A stretch of 64,000 nucleotides of DNA from CAIVVT01 sp963823095 (GTDB lineage Bacteria > Acidobacteriota > Terriglobia > Bryobacterales > Bryobacteraceae): assembly GCA_963823095.1 (NCBI GenBank), contig CAWGKI010000003.1, forward strand, positions 62,001 to 126,000, read 5' to 3'. Under the pieces are notes generated by a model, which made no database searches, was not told the origin of the DNA, and saw only the letters and a program-made list of their open reading frames with translations. This document shows, piece by piece, positions 8,752-19,274 of the stretch. Position 1 is the stretch's first letter. Each line of letters begins with the position of its first letter. A program made the position numbers and the translations under genes.

Positions 8752-9663
8752 ATGACGCTCGTTCAAATCGACCCGGAGAGCAAGGGCAGGCACGGGCCGC
8801 GCTTACCGGGATTCCTGCGCAAGCCCAACGCCAATTTCCAATCGGTACAGTCGCTCAAGAACGATCTGCGGCGGCTCAAGCTGCACACGGTCTGCGAGTC
8901 GGCGCGCTGCCCGAACATGCACGAGTGTTTTCACCGGGGCGCGGCTACATTTATGATCCTGGGGAACCTGTGCACACGCGGGTGCGCGTTCTGCTCTGTG
9001 CCCAAAGGATCGCCGGCAAAGCGCGAATTCACCCTGGACGCCAGCGAACCCGCCAATGTGGCGCGCATGGCGCAGGAGATGAAGCTGCGCTATGTGGTGA
9101 TCACCAGCGTGAATCGCGACGACCTGGAGGATGGCGGCTCGCACCACTTCGCCGAAACGGTGCGGCGAGTCCGGAAAGCGCTTCCCGAGGCCCGGGTGGA
9201 GGTCCTGACGCCGGACTTTTGCGGCGACCTCGAAGCCGTGGCGCGCGTGCTGGATGCCGGGCCGCACGTCTTCAACCACAATATGGAAACGGTGCAGCGG
9301 CTTTACAGGAGGGTCCGGCCCCAGGCGAATTACCGGCAGTCGCTGAACGTGCTCGAGTTCGCGAAGAAGCATCGCCCGGACGCGCTCACGAAATCCGGGC
9401 TGATGGCAGGGCTCGGTGAGACGGAGGATGAGGTCAAGCGCGTGCTGGACGACCTGCGTACGGCATCGGCCGAAGTAGCCACCATCGGGCAATACCTGCA
9501 ACCGACGCGACGCAACATGGAAGTGGTGGAGTACGTGCAACAAGATCGCTATGATCGCTGGAGATCGTACGGGCTCGATATTGGGTTCAAGATGGTCTTC
9601 GCCGGGCCGTTCGTCCGGTCGAGCTATATGGCGGAGATGGTGAGCGAAGAGGCGCGCGGTTAG
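8752..9663 (+). CDS. lipA: Lipoyl synthase
   Basis: A radical SAM enzyme that inserts two sulfurs into octanoyl chains on E2 and GcvH lipoyl domains. Both iron-sulfur sites are visible: the auxiliary cluster cysteines C48, C53 and C59 (CESARCPNMHEC) and the radical SAM CxxxCxxC at C74, C78 and C81 (CTRGCAFC). The C-terminal RSSY motif (VRSSYMAEMV) that supplies the serine ligand is present. The length of 303 residues is normal. No lipB is visible nearby. Confidence 0.98.
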   Translation: MTLVQIDPESKGRHGPRLPGFLRKPNANFQSVQSLKNDLRRLKLHTVCESARCPNMHECFHRGAATFMILGNLCTRGCAFCSVPKGSPAKREFTLDASEPANVARMAQEMKLRYVVITSVNRDDLEDGGSHHFAETVRRVRKALPEARVEVLTPDFCGDLEAVARVLDAGPHVFNHNMETVQRLYRRVRPQANYRQSLNVLEFAKKHRPDALTKSGLMAGLGETEDEVKRVLDDLRTASAEVATIGQYLQPTRRNMEVVEYVQQDRYDRWRSYGLDIGFKMVFAGPFVRSSYMAEMVSEEARG

Positions 9664-9911
9664 CGGACTGTCAGGGTATCGGCCGTACCCAGCAGGTGCG
9701 GAAGCGCGTCTGAGAGCGAAAGGGCGCGGAGGCTGCCCAGCGGCAATTTGAACTCAACATTCGCTCAGATGCATGAGTAACGCGAACCGCCTGAATTGGT
9801 GTCAACGTCGTTTACAGACCCGCACGGCAGTCCCACCGATTACTATGACGAGAGCTTCAGGAGGGCCAATAGCATTGAACGCCGATACGGAAGTCGATCG
9901 GCCGGAAGCGA

Positions 9912-11591
9912 TTGGCTGACAAACCGATGCGATGGCGGGCGCTGGTAGCTTCAACGATTCTGGGGGCTCTGCTGGGCCTGGCGTTAACGGCCGGCAGTGC
10001 GCCCGCCGCGAGTTCAGGCAGCCAGTCGCACAGCCCTCCGAGAATCCTGGTAAAGCTTCGAGATCCTTTAGCCAGCGAGGCCGAGCAGTCGCTGCGCTCC
10101 GGAGCGAAGGCGATCGAGGCGGCCAACGCGTCCCAATCGCCGCTTCCCGCGGTGAGCATATTCCTGACGCGCTACAAGATCGCGAAGTTGGCGCCGCTGT
10201 ATCCCGGGATGGTTCAGGCAAAACTGCAGAGCCAAGTTTCGGGCCAGCAGATCGCCCAGCGCACGCGGGGGCGGTTCGCCCAACGAGCCGGCCGGTATCG
10301 CGGGGTGTTCCAGCCGCCGGACATTTCTCGCACTTACATCGTCGAGCTAGGCGGCAATGCACCGGATGTGGCCGGCACGCTCGCCTTGCTGCGAGCCGAC
10401 GCGGATGTCGAGTACGCCGAAGTGGAGCACACCTACAAGACGTGCGACCTGCCCAACGATCCGTACCTCAGCAGCTCCGGCTCGTGGGGTCAGCCCTATG
10501 CCGATCTTTGGGGGTTGTTCAAGATCAACGCCCCGGCAGCGTGGGGCTCTACAACGGGGAAAGGCGTTGTGGTCGCGGTAGTGGACAGCGGGATCGATTT
10601 CTCTCATCCGGACATTGCCGCCAATATCTGGACAAACCCAAAAGAGATCGCGGGCAACGGATTGGACGACGACGACAACGGCTACGTCGACGATACGCAG
10701 GGCTGGAATTTCATCGCGGGCAACAACAATCCGACGGATGACTTTGGCCATGGCACGCATGTGGCCGGTACCGTAGCGGCGGTAGGCAACAACGGTATCG
10801 GAGTTATAGGGGTTGCCTGGCAGGCCCAGGTGATGCCGCTGAAGGCGCTGGATTCCACTGGCAATGGCCCGGACTCGGCCTTGGCCCCGGCAATTGTGTA
10901 TGCGGCGAACGAGGGCGCGGATGTGCTCAGCCTGTCGTGGGGCAGCGCGGCAAAGTCGGAAACGATCGCCGAAGCCATCGACTATGCGTACAACATGGGC
11001 GCAGTCATCGTAGCGGCCGCCGGAAATTCGGAAACGGACGCGCGGAACTTTTACCCCGCGGCGCTTTGGGACGTTATCACCGTTGCCGCCACGGACCCCA
11101 GCGACAATCTGGCGGGCTTCTCCAACTTTGGCAGCAAGATCGATGTAGCGGCGCCGGGCGTGGACATTCTGTCCCTGCAGGCTGCGGGCACGTCGATGGG
11201 AACGCCGGTTAGCCCTGGTTATACCAGGCTACAGGGGACGAGCATGGCCACGCCCCACGTTTCGGGGCTTGCCGCCCTGCTGCTGGCCGAGCATCCGGAA
11301 TACTCGAATGAAGATGTGCGGCAAGCGATTCGCACGACGGCGCAGGGTGTAGCGGAGGGCGCAATCGACCTCAATTTCGGATACGGCCGTGTGGACGCCG
11401 CGAATGCCGTCGCGCTGGCTGGAGTCCTGGAAGCCAAGATCAGCGCTCCCTTCGATGGCGCCACGGTGCAGAGCCAAGTCATGATATCGGGCGTTGCCCG
11501 AGGCGCCAGTTTCGCCAGCTACACGCTGGAGTACGGCTCTGGCACCCAGCCAACCACTGGACGACGCTCCAGACGGGAAACGCTCCAGTAG
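9912..11591 (+). CDS. Secreted subtilisin-like (S8) protease, 5-prime part of a frameshifted gene
   Basis: Signal peptide (hydrophobic about residues 10-30, cut near APAAS), a propeptide-like region with RILVKL, then a peptidase S8 domain with the full triad: Asp225 in VVDSGIDFSHP, His280 in GHGTHVAG, Ser444 in GTSMATPHVSG. A second GTSMGTP lies 17 residues before the catalytic one. The frame ends at 11591, but the protein continues in another frame: reading across about 11558 with one base restored gives GTQPTT-WTTLQTG and runs to 15118. The start is TTG at 9912 (GGAAG upstream) or ATG at 9927. Confidence 0.88.
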   Translation: MADKPMRWRALVASTILGALLGLALTAGSAPAASSGSQSHSPPRILVKLRDPLASEAEQSLRSGAKAIEAANASQSPLPAVSIFLTRYKIAKLAPLYPGMVQAKLQSQVSGQQIAQRTRGRFAQRAGRYRGVFQPPDISRTYIVELGGNAPDVAGTLALLRADADVEYAEVEHTYKTCDLPNDPYLSSSGSWGQPYADLWGLFKINAPAAWGSTTGKGVVVAVVDSGIDFSHPDIAANIWTNPKEIAGNGLDDDDNGYVDDTQGWNFIAGNNNPTDDFGHGTHVAGTVAAVGNNGIGVIGVAWQAQVMPLKALDSTGNGPDSALAPAIVYAANEGADVLSLSWGSAAKSETIAEAIDYAYNMGAVIVAAAGNSETDARNFYPAALWDVITVAATDPSDNLAGFSNFGSKIDVAAPGVDILSLQAAGTSMGTPVSPGYTRLQGTSMATPHVSGLAALLLAEHPEYSNEDVRQAIRTTAQGVAEGAIDLNFGYGRVDAANAVALAGVLEAKISAPFDGATVQSQVMISGVARGASFASYTLEYGSGTQPTTGRRSRRETLQ

Positions 11592-14500
11592 CCGGCGCGC
11601 TGGGCAGCCTGGATGCCACCACCGTCGCGAATGGCGTTTATACGATCCGGCTGACCGCATACAATGCCGCGGGCCAGAAATTTGTGGATCGCGTTGAGGT
11701 AACCGCGGCCCCCGTGTCGATCGACAGCCCCGTGCCGCCCGGTTTTCCGACGGCGGCAACCATGATGAAGCCGGGCTTCGCGGTGCCCATCACCGGCTCG
11801 GCGATGGCTGCGGGGTTCCGGGGGTTTCAAGTGGAATGGGCACGCGGCATCAATCCGGTTTCCGGTTGGCAGAGCGATGGAATCGTTCTGAATGGCGGCG
11901 GCTTGAACACCGTGTCCAACGGCCTGCTCGCGAATTGGTATACCGCCTCGATCACGCAGGCGGACTACTACACGATCCGGCTGACGGTGAACGCGGCACG
12001 GTTAACCAATCAGGCCACCACCATGGTGTACCTGGAACCGGATCTGTTGTCCACGAATTGGCCGCAACTGATCGATCCGGGCCCCTGGACGAGTGCCGGA
12101 TTGGTACCCGCTCTCAATGTGGATGGAACGACGCGCCTGCTGGTGGAAGCCACGAATTGGGGCGCTCCGCAGACCCAGGTTCCGATGTGGACGCTGCCAC
12201 TGAACGCACCCGCTCAGCGAACGCTCCTCAACGGCAACTCGACTCTCAGTCAAGTTGCCGCCGCGAGTCTCGACGGCAAGCCTGGCGAGGAAGCGGTTCT
12301 CGTCGAAACGGCTTCCGATATGACCACGGGCAGCCTGCGTGTGCTGCGGCCCGATGGGACATCCTATTCCATCATTCCCAGTCCGAGCGTCCTCTTTGGC
12401 GAGGCTCAGCCGGTCATCGCCCATCTTCGAGCAGGCGACCCGTGGGACATCGTTGCAGTTGGGGAAGACGCCACGGCGGAATCGCCTGCTTACGTTTTCG
12501 CCTGGCGGCCGGATGGCACCTCGCTCAGCGCCAACTTTCCCCTCGCCGTCTCAGACCACTACGGTTCTAACGTTCAGCCGTACAACGGTGTCAGGACCAT
12601 CATCGGCGACGTTTACGGCGATGGCGCGAGCGAGATTGTAATGATCGAGATCCCCGCTCCCTCGACTTATGCCTTGAGACTGTTCGCGGGCGATGGCTCG
12701 CCGCTGACCTGGCAGGCGCCGACGATTGTGGGAGTGCCGATGGCGATGGCGGCCGCCGATCTCGACCACAACGGCAAGCTGGAAATCATCGTGGTGTCGT
12801 GTGTCTGGGATGCCACTCAGTCCTTCCTCACTCAGCCGACCGTACATGTGTTTCAGCCGGATGGTTCGGAAAGGCCGGGCTGGCCCGTGACTGTCGCTAA
12901 TACGTTAGTCACGCAGGCGTATCTGGCCGTCGGCGATCTCGAGCGGAACGGGCATGAGCAGATCGTGCTCTCCGACCAACAGCATCTCAGCGTGTTCAAC
13001 AGCGACGGAACGCCTTACTCCAACCAATGGCCGCTGGTGGCGCCGAATCACAATCCAGGGTTCGGTCCCATCGTGATCGGCGACATCGACGGCGACGGGT
13101 ATCCCGAAATCGTCACTGCCCGCATCGACCTGGGCGGCTTCACTCCCGCTGGACTCGCCTACTACAGCCAGCAATTGTTCGCCTATCGCCGCGACGCTTC
13201 CGTGTCCCGGTCGTGGCAGCTGATGAACGCGAACGATCACCCGGTCCCCTTTTCCGCAATACCCTTGATCGGCGACTTCGATCGTGACGGGATCACCGAT
13301 ATCGCCGTCTCGTACGATCTGGCGGCGTTCGGCGTCTCGGGCGACGTCCCAAGCTTCGTTTCCGTTCTTTCTACTGGCGCGCCTTACGACCCTTCCCCGT
13401 ACGACTGGCCGATGATCTATCAGAATCCGCGCAACACGGCTGTGCTTCAGCCGGCACTAGGCGGCGGGGATCGCGGTGGCTCGAGTCCCTATTGCACCTA
13501 CCTGCTCAGTGCGAATGGAGCGTTCATTGCCTCGACGGGCGGAGACGGCACGGTCAACATCACGACCACACCCGGCTGCACCTGGACCGTGTCGAGCCCA
13601 GCGGCGTGGATCACGATAGGCGGAAACGCCAGTGCAACCGGCAGCGCTACGGTCGCGTTCACGGTGGCGCCCAACGCGGGAGCGCCACGGAGCGCGACGA
13701 TCGCTATCGCCAATCGTACATTCACGGTGGGACAGTCGAGTTCCAGCGACGACACGTTGCCGTTTGTGGGATCGATGGCGCAGATCGCTTCGGGCGGCGG
13801 TTGGGACACGTCGGTCACGCTGGTCAATACGAGCACGAACCCGGTTGACGCGCGGCTGGAGTTCCTGGGCAACGATGGGCACGACCTCACTCTGCCCTTC
13901 ACGTCGGCTCAATCCTGGCTCACGGGCACCGTGCTGGGCTCAAGCCTGGCGGCGACCATCCAACCCAACGCGCTGCTGAGCTTCGACACCAGCGGCCCGG
14001 TGAACATGGACAGTCAGGCAGGCGCGGTCCACTTGCTTTCCGGCGGCAACGCGAATGGCTTCGCCATCTTCACGTACACGCCCACTGGTCAGGCTGCCGT
14101 CGTGCCGCTCGAGAGACGCTCGGCATCGTCGTATATGCTTTCGTTCGACAACACGGGCAGCTTGCGGACCGGCCTGGCAATCTCCAATCTCGCCGCGACG
14201 GGCACAGCGGTCAACGTAACTATTCGCGACGATTCGGGCGCACGCCTTGGATTCAGTACGATCCAACTGGAAGCGAACGGGCATCGCTCGTTCATGATGA
14301 ACGACGCAGCTTACGGCTTCCCCGCAGCCGCCAATAAGCGGGGCACCATCCAGTTCGACACGACGGAGGCTGGGCGAATCAGCGTGCTTGGATTGCGCAC
14401 GAACGGCGCGGCCATCACCACTCTGCCGAGCCTGACAAATGCGGACACGGGCAGCGGAACTCTGGCCCATATTGCTTCCGGAAGCGGATGGCAGACTGTG

Positions 14501-15118
14501 GTCACGCTGGTGAACATGGGCGCTACCGCCGCGCAAGCGACGCTCAAATTCCTGGATGACAGTGGCAACCCGCTTGAGCTGCCACTGCTGTTGCCCCAAT
14601 CCAACACGACGCAGACGGCCTCCACGCTGACACTGGATCTGGCCGCGGGCAGTTCGACGTTGATTCAGACGCAGGCTGGCATCACGGACCCGGCGAGAGT
14701 GGGCTCGGCGCAACTCACTACGAGCGGCAGTGTCAGTGGATTCGCCATCTTCCAGAACTCAGGGCAGGAGGCCGTCGTTCCCCTGCAAACGTCCAACTCC
14801 GGCTCGAGCACGCTGGCCTTCGACAATACAAACCAACTCACGACGGGAATCGCGCTGACCAACAGTACGGCGCAACCTGAGGACGTGTCTGCTACGTTGC
14901 GCGGCGAGAGCGGCAATGTTCTAGGAAGCGCGACAATCCATCTTCCGGCTTGGGGCCATACCTCGCAGATGCTGACTCAGTTCCTGCCTGCCGCGGCGAA
15001 CATCCGCGGCACCGTACAATTCAATGTCCCCGCGGGCGGCCGGATCGACGCGCTGGGGATTCGGGCGACCCCATCCGCCGCGTACACTTCGATTCCGGTG
15101 ATCGCTGGAGGACGTTGA
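11559..15118 (+). CDS. 3-prime part of the secreted subtilase: Ig-like, FG-GAP, BACON and C-terminal repeat modules
   Basis: This is the continuation of the S8 protease after the one-base loss near 11558; a gene finder would start it at 11684. In order it holds two Ig-like modules of the NGVYTIRLTAYNAAGQ type, a block of FG-GAP/VCBS-type calcium-binding propeller repeats (GDVYGDGASEIVMIE, GDIDGDGYPEIVTA, GDFDRDGITDIAV), a BACON domain (CTWTVSSPAAWITI, about 13490-13735), and two to three copies of a module beginning HIASGxGWxTxVTLVN. The whole protein would be about 1,735 residues. The repeats suggest cell-surface or matrix-associated binding. The same C-terminal modules occur in the NHL protein at 43219-47227. 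Confidence 0.82.
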
Positions 15119-15353
15119 GCCGACACTTATGGGATTTGCGTGTCCCCGGATATCAGTGGATATCAGTGTGACCGCCCCTTTCCCCAATCCTGACAACACT
15201 GCACGCACTGCACAAGGGCGCGGAATCGTGGCTTGGCGGTGCATCCTTCTCCGAGCAGCCCTTTCGATTGGCAACTCCTCCCTTGCCGAGGCAGGTGGAC
15301 GACCTGACCGGTGGAACCTCGGAATGACTGGACGATTCACTGTAAAGTGAAGA

Positions 15354-17888
15354 TTGAACGTCAAGGATGCCCAGGTCGAACGCGGAAGGGAGCATTTCGT
15401 GCCGCCCGTTCCTGCTGATGGGGTCTTCCGGCGACAGGCCATTTGGTTCAGCCTCGTCGCGCTAGGCTACTTTCTTGCTTTGGATTTGGGATTTCGCTTC
15501 CCTGACACTGGGAAAGCGATTGCGGCCATCTGGCCTGCCAGCGGCCTCGGTCTGGCGGCGCTCTTGCTCAGTCCCCGCCGGCGCTGGCCTTCGATTCTCC
15601 CGATACTTTTCGTCGTCGGCAGTTGCGCCAACCTGCTGTCTGGACGGCCGTTCAGCGCAAGCCTTGGCTTCATGACGGCTAACGTACTCGAATCGTTTCT
15701 CTGCGCCTGGCTGATTTCCCATTTCTGCGGGGAAGTCGTGCGGTTCTCCCGCGTCAAGGAGGTGGTGGCGTTGCTCGCATCCGCGGGACTGGTGAACGCC
15801 TGCACCGCGCTGCTCGGCGGAGGCACGGCGAGCCTAACCACGGGGGCTTCGTTTTGGAGTTGCTGGTTGACGTGGTGGGTTTCCAATGGGCTGGGCATTG
15901 TGGTGATAACGCCCCTGCTCGTCGTCTGGCTGGACTTCGCCGATTGGCTCCCCGGCCTGCGTTGGAGCCGATCAGCTGAGGCTGGAGCATTTCTGCTGGT
16001 GTGGGTCGCCGCCGGGTGGCTGACGTTTCATGCGCCGGCAACCTCCAATCATCTTGCTGTTCAGCCCTACATGCTGGCGGGATTCCTCGTCTGGCCGGCT
16101 TTGCGCATGGGCCAACTCGGCGTCACGCTAGCGCTCGTTGTGCTGTCTGCAATTGCAATCACCAGCCCCGCAGCCAGCACCGCGCCTCTGCTCCTGGGCG
16201 CATCGGGCCCAATGGAACGATTACTCGGGATCCAGCTCTACATAGGGTTCGGAGCGGTTTGCGGCTTGCTGATCGCGGCCAGCATTTCTGAGACACAATC
16301 CGCCGAACGATCCTCCCGCGAAGAGAAGAGCCGCCTGCAAGCCTTGGCAGATAACCTGCCGAACGGCATGGTGTATCAGCTTGTCCGTGAGCGCGACGGC
16401 AGCTCTCGCTTCCTCTATGTCAGCGCCGGCGTCGAACGGCTGAATGGCTGTTCCGCGCAGGAGGTCTTAAGCGATCCCGCGGCACTCTACAGCATGGTCG
16501 TCGAAGAGGACCGCATGGCGCTTGCCGCCGCGGAGGAAGCCGCGGCCAAGGACTTGCGAGTTCACAACGTGGAACTACGCTTGCGCCGCAGGGATGGCGA
16601 GACTCGCTGGATGCATCTGTGCTCGACACCTCGCCAGCTCCCAGACGGGCGAGTTCTCTGGGACGGAATCCAGATGGACATCACAGAGCGCATCCAAGCT
16701 GGCGAGGAGCACACACGCATCGAGGAACAACTGCGGCAGGCGCAGAAGATGGAGTCCATCGGGCTTCTGGCGGGCGGCGTGGCCCACGACTTCAATAATC
16801 TGCTTACGATCATCAACGGCTACGGAGACCTGGTGCTCGCCGATATGCCGGAGGGCAATCTCAACCGGAGACGGATCGAGCAAATCCGGAAGGCCGGGGA
16901 CCGAGCGGCGGAACTGACCCAACAACTGCTGGCTTTCAGCCGCAAACAGATCATTCAGCCCAAGCCGCTCAACCTGAACGCCATTGTGAGCGATGTGGAG
17001 AAGATGTTCCGCCGGCTGGTGCCGGAGAACATCGAAGTGGTGACTCGGCTAGACCCTTCGCTGGGCGTGGTGATGGCCGACGCCGGCCAGACTGAGCAGG
17101 TGTTGATGAACCTGGCCGTGAACGCGCGCGACGCGATGCCCGGCGGCGGCACACTGAGCATAGAAACCTCCAACTTTGAGTTGGGCGACCAGCATGTTGC
17201 TGAGCACCCTGAACTACTTCCTGGGCTGTATGTGCTGTTGGAGGTCACCGACACGGGGATAGGGATGGACGAGTCCGTGCGCGAACACATCTTCGAACCC
17301 TTCTTCACCACCAAGCCAAGAGGGGCGGGAACAGGCCTGGGGTTGTCCACCGTTTACGGAATCATCCGGCAGAATGGCGGCTGGGTCTGGGTCTCCAGTG
17401 CACCCGGCAAGGGGACGTCTTTCAAAATCTACCTGCCTCGGATAGACCAACAAGCGCAACGGGAGGAAAGCAGCGCATTTGCCGGCGATTCGCACCGCGG
17501 CACCGAGACGGTAATGGTGGTGGAGGATCAACCTGAGGTGCGGGCTCTGATCAAAGCGGTGCTGGAAACTTACGGCTACGTTGTGCTGGAGGCCGGCGAG
17601 GGGAACGAAGCTTTGTCATTGCAGCAAGGGCATCCGGGGGCGATTGATCTTCTGTTGACCGATGTAGTCATGCCCGGCATGACGGTGAAAGACCTCACGG
17701 AGCGATTTCAGGCGCGGCGGCCGGCAACGAAAGTGCTCTTCATGTCCGGCTACACAGAGGATATGATTGTCCACCACGGGGTGCTCAAGCCGGGTGTAGC
17801 GTTTATTCCCAAACCGGTGACTCCTCAGGCGCTGGTGACGAAAGTGCGCGAGACTCTCGATCATCCAGTCAGGCCTTCAACTTTGTAG
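15354..17888 (+). CDS. MASE1-containing hybrid sensor histidine kinase
   Basis: An 844-residue membrane sensor. The first about 300 residues hold eight or so hydrophobic segments and the MASE1 signature (GKAIAAIWPASGLGLAALLL). A PAS/PAC region follows (about 325-450), then a HisKA-type dimerisation helix with the phosphorylatable His in GGVAHDFNNLLT, a HATPase domain (NLAVNARDAMPGGG as the N box, TDTGIGMD, GTGLGLSTVYGI), and a C-terminal receiver with its Asp in LLLTDVVMP. The start TTG at 15354 is uncertain; a GTG at 15399 would still keep MASE1 whole. The signal sensed is unknown. Confidence 0.92.
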   Translation: MNVKDAQVERGREHFVPPVPADGVFRRQAIWFSLVALGYFLALDLGFRFPDTGKAIAAIWPASGLGLAALLLSPRRRWPSILPILFVVGSCANLLSGRPFSASLGFMTANVLESFLCAWLISHFCGEVVRFSRVKEVVALLASAGLVNACTALLGGGTASLTTGASFWSCWLTWWVSNGLGIVVITPLLVVWLDFADWLPGLRWSRSAEAGAFLLVWVAAGWLTFHAPATSNHLAVQPYMLAGFLVWPALRMGQLGVTLALVVLSAIAITSPAASTAPLLLGASGPMERLLGIQLYIGFGAVCGLLIAASISETQSAERSSREEKSRLQALADNLPNGMVYQLVRERDGSSRFLYVSAGVERLNGCSAQEVLSDPAALYSMVVEEDRMALAAAEEAAAKDLRVHNVELRLRRRDGETRWMHLCSTPRQLPDGRVLWDGIQMDITERIQAGEEHTRIEEQLRQAQKMESIGLLAGGVAHDFNNLLTIINGYGDLVLADMPEGNLNRRRIEQIRKAGDRAAELTQQLLAFSRKQIIQPKPLNLNAIVSDVEKMFRRLVPENIEVVTRLDPSLGVVMADAGQTEQVLMNLAVNARDAMPGGGTLSIETSNFELGDQHVAEHPELLPGLYVLLEVTDTGIGMDESVREHIFEPFFTTKPRGAGTGLGLSTVYGIIRQNGGWVWVSSAPGKGTSFKIYLPRIDQQAQREESSAFAGDSHRGTETVMVVEDQPEVRALIKAVLETYGYVVLEAGEGNEALSLQQGHPGAIDLLLTDVVMPGMTVKDLTERFQARRPATKVLFMSGYTEDMIVHHGVLKPGVAFIPKPVTPQALVTKVRETLDHPVRPSTL

Positions 17889-17909
17889 AGATCCAGAATC
17901 GAATACGAA

Positions 17910-18668
17910 ATGCCACAACCCGCCGGAATCGCACTCGTAACAGGCGCTGGTAGCGGTATCGGCCGCGCGGCCAGCCTGGCGCTCCTCACTGCTGGATACT
18001 CGGTGGTGCTGGCAGGCCGTCGCATGAGCGAACTGGAAAAGACGGCCGCATCGTCCGGAGCCGATGGAAGCCGCGTGCTGGCCGTATCCGCGGATGTCGG
18101 CAACCCAGCCTCCGTCCAGCACCTCTTCTCCGAGCTCGTCGAACGCTTCGGCCGGCTCGACGTGCTCTTCAATAACGCCGGCGTCGGGGCTCCAGCGGTG
18201 CCGTTCGAAGACCTGACACCGGAACAATGGAACGCCGTGGTGGCGGTCAACCTCACGGGCGCTTTCTATTGCGCGCAACAGGCCGTCCGGCTTATGAAGT
18301 CGCAACGGCCGCGGGGCGGGCGCATTATCAACAACGGATCCATTTCGGCCCATTCGCCGCGCCCAAACTCCGCGCCTTACACCGCCACAAAGCACGCGAT
18401 CACCGGGCTGACCAAGTCGATTTCACTCGACTGCCGCCAGTACGACATCGCTTGCGGCCAGATCGACATTGGCAATGCCGCCACCGAAATGACAGAGAGG
18501 ATGACCGAAGGCGTGCCCCAGGCTAACGGCGCGATGCTCGTTGAACCGCGGATGGATGTCGCACTCGTAGCACAAGCCGTGCTCTACATGGCAAGCCTTC
18601 CGCTTGAGGCGAACGTCCAGTTCATGACGGTGATGGCCACCAGGATGCCCTTCATCGGGCGCGGCTGA
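17910..18668 (+). CDS. SDR-family oxidoreductase
   Basis: A classical short-chain dehydrogenase/reductase of 252 residues: the NAD(P)-binding TGAGSGIGR motif near the N-terminus, NNAG motif (LFNNAGVG), and the catalytic Ser, Tyr and Lys in SISAHSPRPNSAPYTATKHA. AGR after the second strand suggests NADP(H) preference, since a basic residue follows. The substrate cannot be read from the sequence. It starts 21 bases after the histidine kinase stop. Confidence 0.93.
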   Translation: MPQPAGIALVTGAGSGIGRAASLALLTAGYSVVLAGRRMSELEKTAASSGADGSRVLAVSADVGNPASVQHLFSELVERFGRLDVLFNNAGVGAPAVPFEDLTPEQWNAVVAVNLTGAFYCAQQAVRLMKSQRPRGGRIINNGSISAHSPRPNSAPYTATKHAITGLTKSISLDCRQYDIACGQIDIGNAATEMTERMTEGVPQANGAMLVEPRMDVALVAQAVLYMASLPLEANVQFMTVMATRMPFIGRG

Positions 18669-18701
18669 TCGCGCCGGGCAGACGCCCCACCCGCCCTTGA
18701 C

Positions 18702-19274
18702 CTATGCGCCTTTGACGCGCGCCCGGTCCATGTACTTCAGGGTGGACAGATTGAGGCGGATCGCGTCGCCGCTTTTTACGAACGGCGGGACCATCACCTC
18801 CACACCATTGCCCAATCGGGCTGTTTTCCAGGCGCTGTCCGTCTGGCCGTGAGAGGGCGGCGCGGTGTCTTCGATGACGACTTCGACGAAATCGGGCAAG
18901 ACCACGTTGACCGCGCGCCCCTCGACGAACTCTACCGGAAGATGCATCCCCGCCGTTAAGAAGGCCACCGCCTCGCCGAGGATGGACACGGGGATCTCCA
19001 ACTGGTCATAGTTCTGCGGATGCATGAAGACGCCGACGGAATCGCTGACGTAGAGGAACTCGAGGTTCTGCCGTTCGACCGCGAGCTCTTCCACCTTCAA
19101 TTCCGCACGGATGCTGTACTCCCAGGTTGTTCCCGTTTCCAGGTTGCGGAGCTGGAGATGATTGGCTCCGCCCATTCTTCCCTGCCCCGGATGATAATCC
19201 GCATTGACAACCCTATATGGTTGACCCTGATAGCGGATCGCCATGCCGGCGCGGATCTGCGAGGCATTGATCAT
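18702..19274 (-). CDS. efp: Elongation factor P
   Basis: EF-P rescues ribosomes stalled at polyproline stretches. From ATG at 19274 (GGAGG seven bases upstream) the protein has 190 residues with the KOW-like first domain (QIRAGMAIRYQGQPYRVV), the middle OB fold and the C-terminal OB fold (EVMVPPFVKSGDAIRLN). The tip of the domain 1 loop reads HPGQGRMGG (residues 28-36): the lysine modified in E. coli is Gln31 here, and an arginine (Arg33) sits at the apex. The longer in-frame start at 19298 has no ribosome binding site. The start overlaps the stop of a small upstream ORF. Confidence 0.95.
   Translation of the reverse strand: MINASQIRAGMAIRYQGQPYRVVNADYHPGQGRMGGANHLQLRNLETGTTWEYSIRAELKVEELAVERQNLEFLYVSDSVGVFMHPQNYDQLEIPVSILGEAVAFLTAGMHLPVEFVEGRAVNVVLPDFVEVVIEDTAPPSHGQTDSAWKTARLGNGVEVMVPPFVKSGDAIRLNLSTLKYMDRARVKGA

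Noticed and set aside
15149..15168. GATATCAGTG tandem repeat
   Set aside because: Only two 10-base copies before the MASE1 kinase; no flanking symmetry, so no regulatory claim.
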